Assembly: GCA_017551905.1 (NCBI GenBank)
Contig: JAFZKK010000076.1
Location: forward strand, 1 to 32,581
Direction of reading: 5' to 3'
Length of the DNA: 32,581 bases
Source: Salinivirgaceae bacterium
Lineage (GTDB): Bacteria > Bacteroidota > Bacteroidia > Bacteroidales > SZUA-534
The position numbers and the translations under genes are program-made. Every line of letters starts with the position of its first letter. Positions within the stretch are counted from its first letter, which is position 1. Of this stretch, positions 10,143 through 18,417 are shown one piece after another. The notes under the pieces are model-generated. The model ran no database searches and was not told the DNA's origin. It was given only the letters and a program-made list of their open reading frames with translations.

Positions 10143-12044
10143 TTATCTAAACAGTTTTTCAATTTCATCCATAGTAAGTATTGCCACAATGGGCCGCCCC
10201 GAAGGGGTGAAGTTAGGCATCTTGCAGGCAAACAGGCGGTTATTAATGTCGGCCATCTCCTCCTGCGACAGCTGTTTTCCGTAGCCGATAGCCATATAAC
10301 GCGCCATTGACGCCACAATGCCCTCACGCATCGAGTCCTTGATAATCAGGTACTCCTCGCCTGTCAGCATCAGCATTGAGTTTATCCAGTCTTTCAATTC
10401 CGACTCCGGGAAAGTCGCCGGTATGGCCGAAAACGAGAAGTTGTTGCCGCCAAGGTCGTTCACCTCAAAGCCAAGTTTTTCGAGCTCAGGCACCATTTGG
10501 CGGAACAAATCGGTGTCTTTCAAATTCAAATCGAGGCGCTCAGGGTAAAGTAGCCGCTGCGACGCTCCGGCATCAGTGCGGCGTACCATAAGGTGCTCGA
10601 ACAAGATGCGCTCGTGGGCGCGGTGCTGGTCGATAATCATTAAGCCCGATTTGACGCTTGTCAGTATGTACTTGTTTTTCAGCTGGAAGAACCGTCCGCC
10701 ACTGACCGATTCCTTTTCTGTTTCGAACATCGACGGCTGCGCGGCTTGTTCCTGACTGCCGGCAGTTAACGAAGTGTCCTCCTGGCTATTTTGCAGATTA
10801 TCAATAATATTCTCATCAGTCTGTTGACGGGCATTTTCAAAACCCGAGTACAGCTTCTCCCAATCGGTGTTGCCGCCCGACATACGGCTACGGAACGTGG
10901 CTGTCTGGCTTATTCCGTGGCCTTTGCTGTTGCTGAACGGATTGTAATCGTTAGAGTAGTGAATCTGCGGCGGCCGTACCTCGTCGGTGCTGTTGAAGAC
11001 CGGAATATCCATAGCCGGTTGATTATCAAAATCGATTGTCGGCGCCACAATCACCTTGCCCAACGCCTCACGCACAGTGGCCTGCATTATCGGCCAAATC
11101 GACTGTTCGTTTTCGAATTTGATTTCGGTTTTTGTGGGGTGTATGTTGATGTCGATTGAAGCCGGGTCAACATCGAGGTAGATGAAAAACGTAGGGTTCT
11201 TGCCCGGTTGTATCAAGCCGTCGTAAGCCTTCTGCACCGCACGGCAGAACACGCGGTGCTTCATAAACCGGCCGATTACAAAAAAGTATTGGTCGGCATC
11301 GTTTTTGCTCACCTTGGCGCAGTCGGGCGTGCCAACGTAGCCTTTGATGCGCACCACCGACGTCTCCGACTCCACGGGCAGCAACTTTTTGGCGTACGAT
11401 TTTCCAACAATGCCCAAAATACGGTTTAAAGTGTTGCCTGTCGGAAGGTTTAACATCTCCACACCATTGTGCGTCAGCGACATCTCGACATCGGGATGAG
11501 CCAGCGCCACATGATAAAACTCCTTGGTGACCTCTTTCAACTCGGTGCTGTCCGATTTCAAGAATTTGCGCCGCGCCGGAACGTTGTAGAACAAGTTTTT
11601 CACCATTATGTTGGTTCCGTTGGGGCACGATGTCGGCTCTTGCGCCTCAACCTCCGAGCCGGTCATCTTGATGAAAGTGCCCAGCTCGTCGCCGTATTTG
11701 CGGGTGCGCATCTCGACGGTGGCAATAGCCACAATCGAAGCCATGGCCTCGCCGCGGAAGCCCATTGTCTGAATGTCGAACAGGTCGGCGGCCTTCTGGA
11801 TTTTCGATGTGGCGTGCCGCTCAAAGCACATCCGCGCATCGGTGGCCGACATTCCGCAACCGTTGTCGATGACCTGGATGAGCGTTTTGCCGGCGTCTTT
11901 CACAATCACCTGAATCTTGGTGGCTCCGGCGTCAATGGAGTTCTCCATTAGCTCTTTGATAACCGATGCCGGACGTTGCACAACTTCGCCGGCGGCTATC
12001 TGATTGGCCACATGGTCAGGTAATAGGTTGATGATGTCAGACAT
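10143..12044 (-). CDS. mutL: DNA mismatch repair protein MutL
   Basis: MutL couples MutS mismatch recognition to strand removal. The N-terminal GHKL ATPase is intact: ELMENSIDAGA (Asn35), DNGCGM (60-65) and GFRGEA (95-100). A linker of about 110 residues rich in Gln, Ser and Asn (about 340-450) leads to the dimerisation domain. The endonuclease-type motif D-Q-H-x3-E-x4-E is present (472-483). However, the usual ACK/CPHGRP zinc-site motifs are replaced by ASMARY (578-583) and TPSGRP (613-618), so the expected Cys and His ligands are missing. Length 633 is normal. It lies in an operon with the downstream rhomboid (5-base gap) and the upstream small membrane protein (33-base gap). Confidence 0.97.
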   Translation of the reverse strand: MSDIINLLPDHVANQIAAGEVVQRPASVIKELMENSIDAGATKIQVIVKDAGKTLIQVIDNGCGMSATDARMCFERHATSKIQKAADLFDIQTMGFRGEAMASIVAIATVEMRTRKYGDELGTFIKMTGSEVEAQEPTSCPNGTNIMVKNLFYNVPARRKFLKSDSTELKEVTKEFYHVALAHPDVEMSLTHNGVEMLNLPTGNTLNRILGIVGKSYAKKLLPVESETSVVRIKGYVGTPDCAKVSKNDADQYFFVIGRFMKHRVFCRAVQKAYDGLIQPGKNPTFFIYLDVDPASIDINIHPTKTEIKFENEQSIWPIMQATVREALGKVIVAPTIDFDNQPAMDIPVFNSTDEVRPPQIHYSNDYNPFSNSKGHGISQTATFRSRMSGGNTDWEKLYSGFENARQQTDENIIDNLQNSQEDTSLTAGSQEQAAQPSMFETEKESVSGGRFFQLKNKYILTSVKSGLMIIDQHRAHERILFEHLMVRRTDAGASQRLLYPERLDLNLKDTDLFRQMVPELEKLGFEVNDLGGNNFSFSAIPATFPESELKDWINSMLMLTGEEYLIIKDSMREGIVASMARYMAIGYGKQLSQEEMADINNRLFACKMPNFTPSGRPIVAILTMDEIEKLFR

Positions 12045-12077
12045 CTTGCTTGCTGTTTTTGATTGGACACCAGATTG

Positions 12078-12338
12078 TTACATCAGAAATCTTTGGCGCA
12101 GGAAATAATAGGCAGCCGCCAATGTCAGGAAAATCACCAGCACACGGCGGCTCGATTTCTGCCGTTCTTTGCGGGCGAAATGTATGAAGTTGAGCGCCTC
12201 GCTGGGCTGTTCGCCCTGCGACTGCCTGTACTCGCGCTCTATCTGCTGGCGGCGCTCACGCCGTTTCTCCTCCTGCTCGTTGTAGAACAGCGGTTTGTAG
12301 TTGAATTGGCGCGTGCCGGGTAATTTGAAAAATGCCAT
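12078..12338 (-). CDS. Small basic membrane protein upstream of mutL
   Basis: This is an 86-residue protein. The N-terminus is aromatic and basic (MAFFKLPGTRQFNYKPLFYN), a strongly charged helical segment rich in Glu, Arg and Gln follows (about 21-45), and one C-terminal TM helix spans about 64-80. It matches the shape of small uncharacterised Bacteroidota proteins often found next to mutL, by my recollection. It is preceded by a good promoter-like element (TATCTTTG) and is the first gene of the mutL-rhomboid unit. Function unknown. Confidence 0.8.
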   Translation of the reverse strand: MAFFKLPGTRQFNYKPLFYNEQEEKRRERRQQIEREYRQSQGEQPSEALNFIHFARKERQKSSRRVLVIFLTLAAAYYFLRQRFLM

Positions 12339-12359
12339 TTTCCTGTCCGTTTAATTGCA

Positions 12360-12389
12360 CAAAGATATGAGATTTGGCGGTTCAATAAA
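12360..12389 (-). promoter_or_regulatory. Candidate promoter of the small protein-mutL operon
   Basis: The minus strand carries TATCTTTG at 12367-12360, an exact TAnnTTTG match, with TTTA 18 bases upstream as a possible -33 element. It sits 21 bases before the start codon at 12338. Confidence 0.55.
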
Positions 12390-12394
12390 CGCAA

Positions 12395-12424
12395 CTGCCG
12401 CATTTCCTCACGAAAATGCGGCAG
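12395..12424 (-). terminator. Stem-loop after the secreted-protein gene
   Basis: A perfect 11-base inverted repeat (CTGCCGCATTT and its complement) has an 8-base loop and lies 19 bases downstream of the stop at 12444. The downstream T content is only moderate (TTGCGTTTATT), so termination may be weak. Confidence 0.6.
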
Positions 12425-12443
12425 CCGTCGTGATATTTTTCAA

Positions 12444-13049
12444 TTACTGTTTGTACTTCTTTATTTTCTTCATTGCATCGTAAACCGAAGCCGCCCAGTA
12501 GTCGCGCAAGCCGCTGCCGGCTGCCACACCTGTCAACTTAAAGCTGCTAACGATGTTGCGGGTTTTGATGTCGAAGAAAACCATATAGTATGTTCCGACA
12601 CCGCTTGTCTTATTAAGTTGCTGAGTCACAACCACGAAACCCGTTCCGCTATCACCAGCGTCAATTTTCAGATTCTTCAAAGCGGCGGTTATGTTCTGGT
12701 TGCTGATTGTAAAATTGCTGTTGGTTGTTTTCACATTACCGGCCGGAATATTGCTGTTTGAAGTGCTGACAGCCTTAACGTTGGTGCGGTTCACCTTTTT
12801 GCCGGTCAGCTCAGCAACATTATATTTTGCAGGTTGCGATACAAACAATCCGTTGATTTCCTCGAAAGCTTTTTTCAACTTATCAGCCTCATCTGTAGCA
12901 CCATACACTTTGCCTTGCGAAAAATCGACACCATAGAAACTGATGCTCTCAATGTTGGCAATCGGACTTTTCTTTTTAGCGGTCTTTTGCGCATTTGCCG
13001 ATATTGCCACACAAGCAATCATCAGCACTGATAATAATAACTTTTTCAT
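12444..13049 (-). CDS. Secreted protein of unknown function
   Basis: The 201-residue product has a clear signal peptide (MKKLLLSVLMIACVAISANA, then Q). I choose the ATG at 13049; a TTG two codons earlier is possible but worse. The mature part is small and mixed alpha/beta, with a KKAFEEINGLF helix, a Ser/Thr/Asn-rich centre, a strand-rich segment (GFVVVTQQL, YYMVFFDI) and a C-terminal GSGLRDYWAASVYDAMKKIK segment. I do not recognise the family by name. It is probably periplasmic or surface-exposed. It is followed by a stem-loop and appears to be a single-gene unit. Confidence 0.85.
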   Translation of the reverse strand: MKKLLLSVLMIACVAISANAQKTAKKKSPIANIESISFYGVDFSQGKVYGATDEADKLKKAFEEINGLFVSQPAKYNVAELTGKKVNRTNVKAVSTSNSNIPAGNVKTTNSNFTISNQNITAALKNLKIDAGDSGTGFVVVTQQLNKTSGVGTYYMVFFDIKTRNIVSSFKLTGVAAGSGLRDYWAASVYDAMKKIKKYKQ

Positions 13050-13102
13050 TTTCAATTAATTTTAAATAAGATTTAAACGTTGTTTGATATCGAATATTGT
13101 TG

Positions 13103-14401
13103 TCATCGTAAATCATAGAATTTCACTGGTTTGCGGCTCATCTCGGGGTAGAGTAACTTGTTGATGTATTCGGGCGACTCGAAACTGATGGCAGGCGCCA
13201 CGCGCACCTTTGAGCGGAAGATGTCCTTGATTTCCTTCGCGTAAGCCTCGTCGGAGCGGGCCGAGCCGATGCGCACCTTGATGTCGTCGGTGCCAAGTTC
13301 GTTGGTGAACACCTCAACCACGTAGTTCTTCACATCGTGGATTCCGTCCAAGATGTCGAACAATGCGGGCGGATAAAGTGTTGTGCCTTTGTATTTTATC
13401 ATTTGGCCCTTGCGGCCTATAACCGAACTCAAGCGCATTGTGTTGCGACCGCATTTGCACGGCTCGTTGTAGTGGTAGCACACGTCGCCCGTCTTGAATC
13501 GCAGAAGCGGCATTCCCTCAACGCCAAGCGATGTGATTGTCACCTCGCCAGGCTCGTTGTCGGCCACGGGCTGGTTGTTCTCGTCGAGGAACTCAACAAT
13601 GATGAGCTCGGGCTGAACGTGGCCACCGTTGTATTGGTCGCAATCGGTGAACGACGACTGCATCTCGGTCGATGCGTAAGTGGTGTGCAGTTTCAGCTCG
13701 GGCCATTTCTCGTTGATTTTCTTGCCGAGCGTGGTGTACTCGCCGTCGGGTTTGTAGAGCGCCTCGCCAATGCAGATGCACTTTTTCAAGCTCGAATGGT
13801 GATGGTCGATGCCGTTTTTCTCGGCAAAATCGGCCAACTTGATAAGGAATGACGGCACGCACATACAGCACGTTGGGTGGATGCGATTGATGGTGTCCCA
13901 CTGCAACTCGGGAATTCCGTTGCCCACACGCGACACGCCCATTCCAACCTCGCGGCAGCCAAGGAAATAGGCCAGTCCAGCCATAAAGCGGCGGTCGATG
14001 GTGACCATCTCCTGCATAATATCGTTGCGCGTCAGGCCCGCCGTGGTGAACGACAGATACTCGTTGTAGGCCAGTCGGTCGAGGTCGTTGTTGGTGAGCG
14101 CGAACGTGACGGGGTTACCCATTGTGCCAGAGGTGGTTACGTAGTCGATGATGTCAGCCTTATCAACGCATAGGAACTCATCGTTGTGCAGCTGAAGGTC
14201 GGTTTTGGTGGTGACGGGAATCTGCCGTAAATCTTCGATGGTGCGTATCTTGCTGATATCGATATGGTTATCAGCAAACATCCGCTGATAGAACTTTGAG
14301 TGCGCCTGCAAGTAGGCCAGCGCCTCGGCCAATCGCGCCTCCTGAAAAGCCTTGATTTCGGCTGGCGATTTGAACTGTATTTTTGAATCTTTTACAATCA
14401 T
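13103..14401 (-). CDS. PaaK/CapK-like AMP-forming ligase
   Basis: This is a 432-residue member of the adenylate-forming phenylacetate-CoA ligase-like family, which activates a carboxylate with ATP. The motifs are TTSGTMGNP (about 89-97, AMP/phosphate loop), YASTEMQ (second adenylation motif), RFKTGD (ribose-binding Asp) and a PCKCGR cysteine segment typical of PaaK. The C-terminal MIKYKGTTLYPPALFD region is also conserved. The ATG at 14401 is preferred to a TTG two codons upstream. The gene stands alone with a long leader and a -7-like TATTTTTG upstream. No phenylacetate-degradation genes are nearby, so the substrate may be another aryl or acyl acid; this cannot be told from the sequence. Confidence 0.88.
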   Translation of the reverse strand: MIVKDSKIQFKSPAEIKAFQEARLAEALAYLQAHSKFYQRMFADNHIDISKIRTIEDLRQIPVTTKTDLQLHNDEFLCVDKADIIDYVTTSGTMGNPVTFALTNNDLDRLAYNEYLSFTTAGLTRNDIMQEMVTIDRRFMAGLAYFLGCREVGMGVSRVGNGIPELQWDTINRIHPTCCMCVPSFLIKLADFAEKNGIDHHHSSLKKCICIGEALYKPDGEYTTLGKKINEKWPELKLHTTYASTEMQSSFTDCDQYNGGHVQPELIIVEFLDENNQPVADNEPGEVTITSLGVEGMPLLRFKTGDVCYHYNEPCKCGRNTMRLSSVIGRKGQMIKYKGTTLYPPALFDILDGIHDVKNYVVEVFTNELGTDDIKVRIGSARSDEAYAKEIKDIFRSKVRVAPAISFESPEYINKLLYPEMSRKPVKFYDLR

Positions 14402-14454
14402 TATCAATTATTTAAATAGTGAACATACGGTATGCAATTACCGATTGTGTGCTT

Positions 14455-14487
14455 CAAAAATAATGAAATTGACGGGCAATTTTTCAA
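14455..14487 (-). promoter_or_regulatory. Candidate promoter of the PaaK-like gene
   Basis: The minus strand reads TATTTTTG at 14462-14455, matching TAnnTTTG, with TTG 22 bases upstream. The implied leader is about 50 bases. Confidence 0.4.
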
Positions 14488-14533
14488 CAGATTGCTACGA
14501 TTTTGTCTTCGCAGCCATATTTTGGTGCAAATC

Positions 14534-14552
14534 AGCAAAATACAATTTTGCT
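14534..14552 (-). terminator. Short A/T-rich hairpin at the C45 hydrolase stop codon
   Basis: AGCAAAAT and ATTTTGCT form a perfect 8-base stem with a 3-base loop. It overlaps the stop codon of the upstream gene. No long T run follows, so termination is uncertain. Confidence 0.35.
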
Positions 14553-16239
14553 AATCAAGCCCCCAGCATTTTCCAAGCTCGGCGGCTTTAGCCTCGATGC
14601 GCTCACGCTCCGGCAGGCGCGGGATAACCTTCTGCAAAGCCGTCTGCCACTCGTTGTAGGCCTGTAGGCTGTCGCCGACACTCATATAATAGTCGCCAAG
14701 GAACTCGTGCGTGCCAAAGAATTCGGGGTTGATAAGCTCAAAATCGAGCAATTTGAGGCTGTCGAGCGTGCCGCCCAATTTGAGCGAGTCGCGCAACTCG
14801 TGATTCAATTGGCGGTAAAATATCAACTCCTCTATCATCTTGTCGCTCACATCCTTATCGGCGCCAATCTCTTTTTTGAGGTCGTTCACAGCGTTGGCAA
14901 AACTGATTTTTCCGCTGAAGATATCAGCCAGATTATAAGCCACATACGGCCCGGCCTGCCACGGCGATGTCGAAACCCACATCTGCAGCTTGCTGGCGTT
15001 GAAAACCACCGAGTGATGACCAATGAACTGGTTTATGGCCATTTCGTTTGTCATTCCTAAAATACTATCGTTCAAGCCTTTATTGTCGCGCAAAATAGCA
15101 ACAGCCTTTTGCTCGTCAAGCGGGAACGAGCGGTTCATCAGTTCCTCGATACGCATATAACGGCGGCGGCTGTCGGAGTTGCGGATGTTCTCCAAATTGC
15201 GCTTATCGTTCTTAAAAACACCTGACTGATAATGGTTTGTGCATATTATAAATGTTGTGTCGGCATTGACAATACCCATGCGGTCGGGCGATTTTTCGAT
15301 TATCGCCGCGCGCCCGTCGGTGGCGGAAGCTATCAGCAACGACTCCGAGACAAAGGTCTGACGGCGGTTGGCTATCTGCACAGCCTCGTTGATGGTGGAA
15401 GCGTACTGCAGAATCTCGCGTGCCAGCAACGATATTGGTGTGGCCGAAGCCGTCGGCATTGTCGATTTGGCCGCGTTGATTGTCACTGTCAGGCCTTTCT
15501 CGTTCATGCCCGACATCACGCCCATCATTCCCGCCCAGCTCACCGACGCAAACCGATAGCCGTTGGCCGGGAAGTAAAAAGCCACTATCTTATCGCGGGC
15601 AAACTCATCGCCTACATAGAAGTCGAAATTGCGCCCAACAATAAGGTCGCCGCCAACGCTACTGGTGTCCCATGCGGCAAACGAGCTGCAGCCAACCAGC
15701 ATATAATCCTGCATGGCATGACCGATGTCGTGGGCCGAATGAAAGTTCATCTGCCGCTCGTAAGGTTCGCTCACAAAGTTGAAATCGTTTGAGCATGAGA
15801 GCGATACACCGTAAATCTCCTGGCGGTACTCCTCGTTGACATATTTGCCGAGCGAGTGGTTGAAAATAAGTGTCAGTTGGCGCAGGAAATTGAGATAGCG
15901 CTCCGACGGCACTATTCGCCGCAACTGCTCGATGAATGTCTTTTCCTGATGATATATAAGGTCTTGCGTCAGTTTTCCGTAGCCTTCGCCGCGCTCGAAA
16001 GGCGTGCCGCAGAGCTTCACCTCCCACAGCCCCGGCCGGTTATGGCGCAAAGTGTCGTCAGCAAAGACGCGCATGCTGTCAGACACAACAACCTCAACGC
16101 CCGAGCGCGGTTGCATGCCGACAGGCTTTTTCATATCGGCTGTGACATAGAGATAGCCCAGAATCAACACCGGCATAAGCGCCAGAATCAACACGAAACC
16201 AAGCGTCACATAAAATATCTTCCAGATACGTTTGAGCAT
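14551..16239 (-). CDS. Membrane-anchored C45-type Ntn hydrolase/acyltransferase
   Basis: The 562 residues begin with one N-terminal TM anchor (about 7-32) that places the rest in the periplasm. The Ntn-hydrolase core resembles the C45 acyl-CoA:6-aminopenicillanate acyltransferase and linear-amide hydrolase family: nucleophile candidate Cys184 in VGCSSFAAW, followed by GGDLIVGRNFDF (Arg203, Asn204, Asp206), WAGMMGVMSGMNEKGL and later ICTNHY. In autoprocessing members the Cys becomes N-terminal after cleavage; here a propeptide of about 180 residues precedes it. A C-terminal helical segment (GDYYMSVGDSLQAYNEW) looks TPR-like. I use the ATG at 16239, since the upstream extension lacks a better start. 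The substrate is unknown; amide or lipid hydrolysis is inferred. Confidence 0.85.
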   Translation of the reverse strand: MLKRIWKIFYVTLGFVLILALMPVLILGYLYVTADMKKPVGMQPRSGVEVVVSDSMRVFADDTLRHNRPGLWEVKLCGTPFERGEGYGKLTQDLIYHQEKTFIEQLRRIVPSERYLNFLRQLTLIFNHSLGKYVNEEYRQEIYGVSLSCSNDFNFVSEPYERQMNFHSAHDIGHAMQDYMLVGCSSFAAWDTSSVGGDLIVGRNFDFYVGDEFARDKIVAFYFPANGYRFASVSWAGMMGVMSGMNEKGLTVTINAAKSTMPTASATPISLLAREILQYASTINEAVQIANRRQTFVSESLLIASATDGRAAIIEKSPDRMGIVNADTTFIICTNHYQSGVFKNDKRNLENIRNSDSRRRYMRIEELMNRSFPLDEQKAVAILRDNKGLNDSILGMTNEMAINQFIGHHSVVFNASKLQMWVSTSPWQAGPYVAYNLADIFSGKISFANAVNDLKKEIGADKDVSDKMIEELIFYRQLNHELRDSLKLGGTLDSLKLLDFELINPEFFGTHEFLGDYYMSVGDSLQAYNEWQTALQKVIPRLPERERIEAKAAELGKCWGLD

Positions 16240-16387
16240 TTTTCTATTTTCAAAAAGCCGCCAAATATAACAACCCAAACCTAATTTGAAAATTTAAATT
16301 CAAACGAACACCGACTGAAATGCACCGTTCCATTTTTCGGCTTTCAAAATCAACATAAATTCTATCTTTGCACGTTTCAAGATAATT
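16240..16387. promoter_or_regulatory. Divergent intergenic region with promoters in both directions
   Basis: For the minus-strand C45-type gene, the minus strand reads TATATTTG at 16269-16262 (exact TAnnTTTG) with a weak TTTT about 19 bases upstream. For the plus-strand M23 gene there is TATCTTTG at 16363-16370. Both match the Bacteroidota -7 element. Confidence 0.5.
16363..16370 (+). promoter_or_regulatory. Candidate -7 element of the M23 peptidase-dxr promoter
   Basis: TATCTTTG is an exact TAnnTTTG match, 17 bases upstream of the M23 start codon, giving a very short leader. The -33 region is T-rich (TTTTTCGG, TTTC) but has no exact TTTG at ideal spacing. Confidence 0.55.
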
Positions 16388-17236
16388 ATGGGAAAAGCGA
16401 AAAAGGCGGCAAAGAAACCGAACGAGCGATACAGAGTAACCGTTCTGAACAATCGTACGCTTGACGAGGTGTGGCACACCGTGACATCGAAGCGGGCGGT
16501 GGTGGCGCTGTCGGTTTTCATAATTGTGGTTGCCATAGCCGCTGGATGCGCCATTGCAATGTTCACGCCGCTCCGCCAGCAAATTCCCGGCTACCCAAGC
16601 AATGCCGACCGGATGATGCTGATGGACAACATCCTGCGCATCGACTCAATTGAGAAAATACTGATACAGAAAGACTTATATATCGATAATCTGAACGATA
16701 TACTGTCGGGAAAGCCGACGCAGTCGCACGCCGTTGAGAAGGGCTCGATTCACACCGACGACAATCTGCCTTCGATAAAACGCGACTCGTCGATTTACAG
16801 AAACTCCGACAATCAGTTCAGCATCAAACAGATAAATGGACCAGACGAGCCCGTTGAAAGCACCGTTGAGATGTATTTCTACAGCCCGGTGCGCGGCTCG
16901 ATAACCAATCCCCATTCGCCCGAAACAGGGCATTATGGCGTTGATGTGGTGGCAAACACAAAAGACCCTATCCTCTCAATCCTCGACGGCACGGTGATTA
17001 TGGCTGGATGGACGCTCGAGGCGGGATATGTGATTATTGTGCAGCACCGCAACAACATTATTTCGCAATACAAGCATAACTCGTTCTTGCTGAAAAAGAT
17101 AGGCGACCATGTCCGCGCTGGCGAGCCGCTTGGCATCATTGGCAACACGGGCGAGTACACCACCGGGCCGCACCTGCATTTTGAGTTGTGGCAAAACGGC
17201 ACACCGCTGAATCCGACCGACTACATAATCTTCTGA
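16388..17236 (+). CDS. M23 family metallopeptidase (peptidoglycan hydrolase)
   Basis: This is an envelope murein endopeptidase of 282 residues. A basic cytosolic N-terminus is followed by one TM helix (about 36-58), a periplasmic helical linker (about 70-130) and the LytM/M23 domain (about 165-280). Zinc ligands are visible: His182 and Asp186 in HYGVD and His264 in PHLHFE; His262 and His230 (QYKH) complete the active site, so it should be active. It begins the plus-strand unit and its stop is 2 bases before the dxr start, so the two are co-transcribed. The M23-dxr pairing is common in Bacteroidota, by my knowledge of the group. Cell-wall remodelling is the expected role. Confidence 0.94.
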   Translation: MGKAKKAAKKPNERYRVTVLNNRTLDEVWHTVTSKRAVVALSVFIIVVAIAAGCAIAMFTPLRQQIPGYPSNADRMMLMDNILRIDSIEKILIQKDLYIDNLNDILSGKPTQSHAVEKGSIHTDDNLPSIKRDSSIYRNSDNQFSIKQINGPDEPVESTVEMYFYSPVRGSITNPHSPETGHYGVDVVANTKDPILSILDGTVIMAGWTLEAGYVIIVQHRNNIISQYKHNSFLLKKIGDHVRAGEPLGIIGNTGEYTTGPHLHFELWQNGTPLNPTDYIIF

Positions 17237-17238
17237 TA

Positions 17239-18393
17239 ATGACAAAGAAACACATAGCAATACTTGGTTCGACAGGCTCTATCGGGACACAGACGCTTGA
17301 TGTGGCCCGCGCCCACGCCGACAAACTCACCGTTGAGGTTCTCACCGCCGGGCGCAACGCCCAACTGCTCATTGAGCAAGCACGCGAGTTTGTGCCCAAC
17401 ACCGTGGTTATCGCCGACGAATCGAAATACAGCGAGGTGAAATCGGCCTTGGCCGACCTTGACATCAAAGTCTGGGCGGGCGCCAAAGCTATTGAAGACG
17501 TGGTGCAGATGAGCACCGTTGACACCGTGGTGACGGCAATGGTGGGCTACGCTGGGTTGTCGTCGACCATAAAGGCTATTGAGGCTGGGAAAAACATCGC
17601 CCTGGCCAACAAAGAGACGCTGGTGGTTGCCGGCGAGCTGATTACCAAACTGGTGGCAAAACACAAAGTGAAGGTGACGCCCGTCGATTCGGAGCATTCG
17701 GCCATTTTCCAATGCCTTGTGGGCGAGCCCGACGTCGAGAAACTGATTATCACCGCTTCGGGCGGCCCGTTCCGCACCAAAAGCATCGACGAGCTGCGCA
17801 CCGCCACGCCGCAACAGGCGCTCAAGCACCCCAACTGGAATATGGGTGCAAAAATCACCATCGACTCGGCCACAATGATGAACAAAGGTCTGGAAGTGAT
17901 TGAGGCTCACTGGCTTTTCGGCATTCCCTACGAGCAAATTGAGGTGACTGTTCATCCGCAGTCAATCATACATAGTATGGTGCAGTTTATCGATGGAAGC
18001 GTGAAGGTGCAGATGGGCCTGCCCGATATGAAACTGCCAATCCAATACGCGTTGAGTTATCCCGACCGTTGGCCGTCGGATTTTGGCCGCATCAACTTCA
18101 AGAGCCAACAGCCGCTGACATTTGAGGCACCCGATTTGGAGAAATTCCGCTGTCTGGCGCTTGCCTACGAGGCGCTTGGCAAGGGCGGCAATATGCCCGC
18201 CATTATGAACGCCGCCAACGAGGTTGCCGTCGATGCCTTCCTGAAGGGCCGCATCGGCTTTCTCGACATTGCCGAAACCATCGGCAAGACAATGCAGCAA
18301 ATGCCGTTCATCAGCCAACCAACCTACGACGATTATGTGGCAACTGACCGTGAGTCGAGGGAGTTTGCGAGGAAAATTGTTGAAAAGATATAA
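17239..18393 (+). CDS. dxr: 1-deoxy-D-xylulose 5-phosphate reductoisomerase
   Basis: Dxr converts 1-deoxy-D-xylulose 5-phosphate to 2-C-methyl-D-erythritol 4-phosphate with NADPH in the MEP isoprenoid pathway. Visible motifs: the NADPH loop GSTGSIG (about 10-16), LANKETLVVAG, the metal and substrate motif PVDSEHSA (Asp150, Glu152), TASGGPFR, and MNKGLEVIEAHWLF with the third metal ligand. The length of 384 is normal. The ATG at 17239 directly precedes the first strand; an upstream start would overlap the M23 gene. In many Bacteroidota rseP follows directly; here three extra ORFs intervene. Confidence 0.98.
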   Translation: MTKKHIAILGSTGSIGTQTLDVARAHADKLTVEVLTAGRNAQLLIEQAREFVPNTVVIADESKYSEVKSALADLDIKVWAGAKAIEDVVQMSTVDTVVTAMVGYAGLSSTIKAIEAGKNIALANKETLVVAGELITKLVAKHKVKVTPVDSEHSAIFQCLVGEPDVEKLIITASGGPFRTKSIDELRTATPQQALKHPNWNMGAKITIDSATMMNKGLEVIEAHWLFGIPYEQIEVTVHPQSIIHSMVQFIDGSVKVQMGLPDMKLPIQYALSYPDRWPSDFGRINFKSQQPLTFEAPDLEKFRCLALAYEALGKGGNMPAIMNAANEVAVDAFLKGRIGFLDIAETIGKTMQQMPFISQPTYDDYVATDRESREFARKIVEKI

Positions 18394-18417
18394 ATTTTGC
18401 GCATAAAAACAGCCGAT

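Noticed and set aside
17221..17955. 244-codon minus-strand frame opposite dxr
   Set aside because: dxr is certain on the other strand. The antisense product has no recognisable domain and its frame is explained by codon bias.
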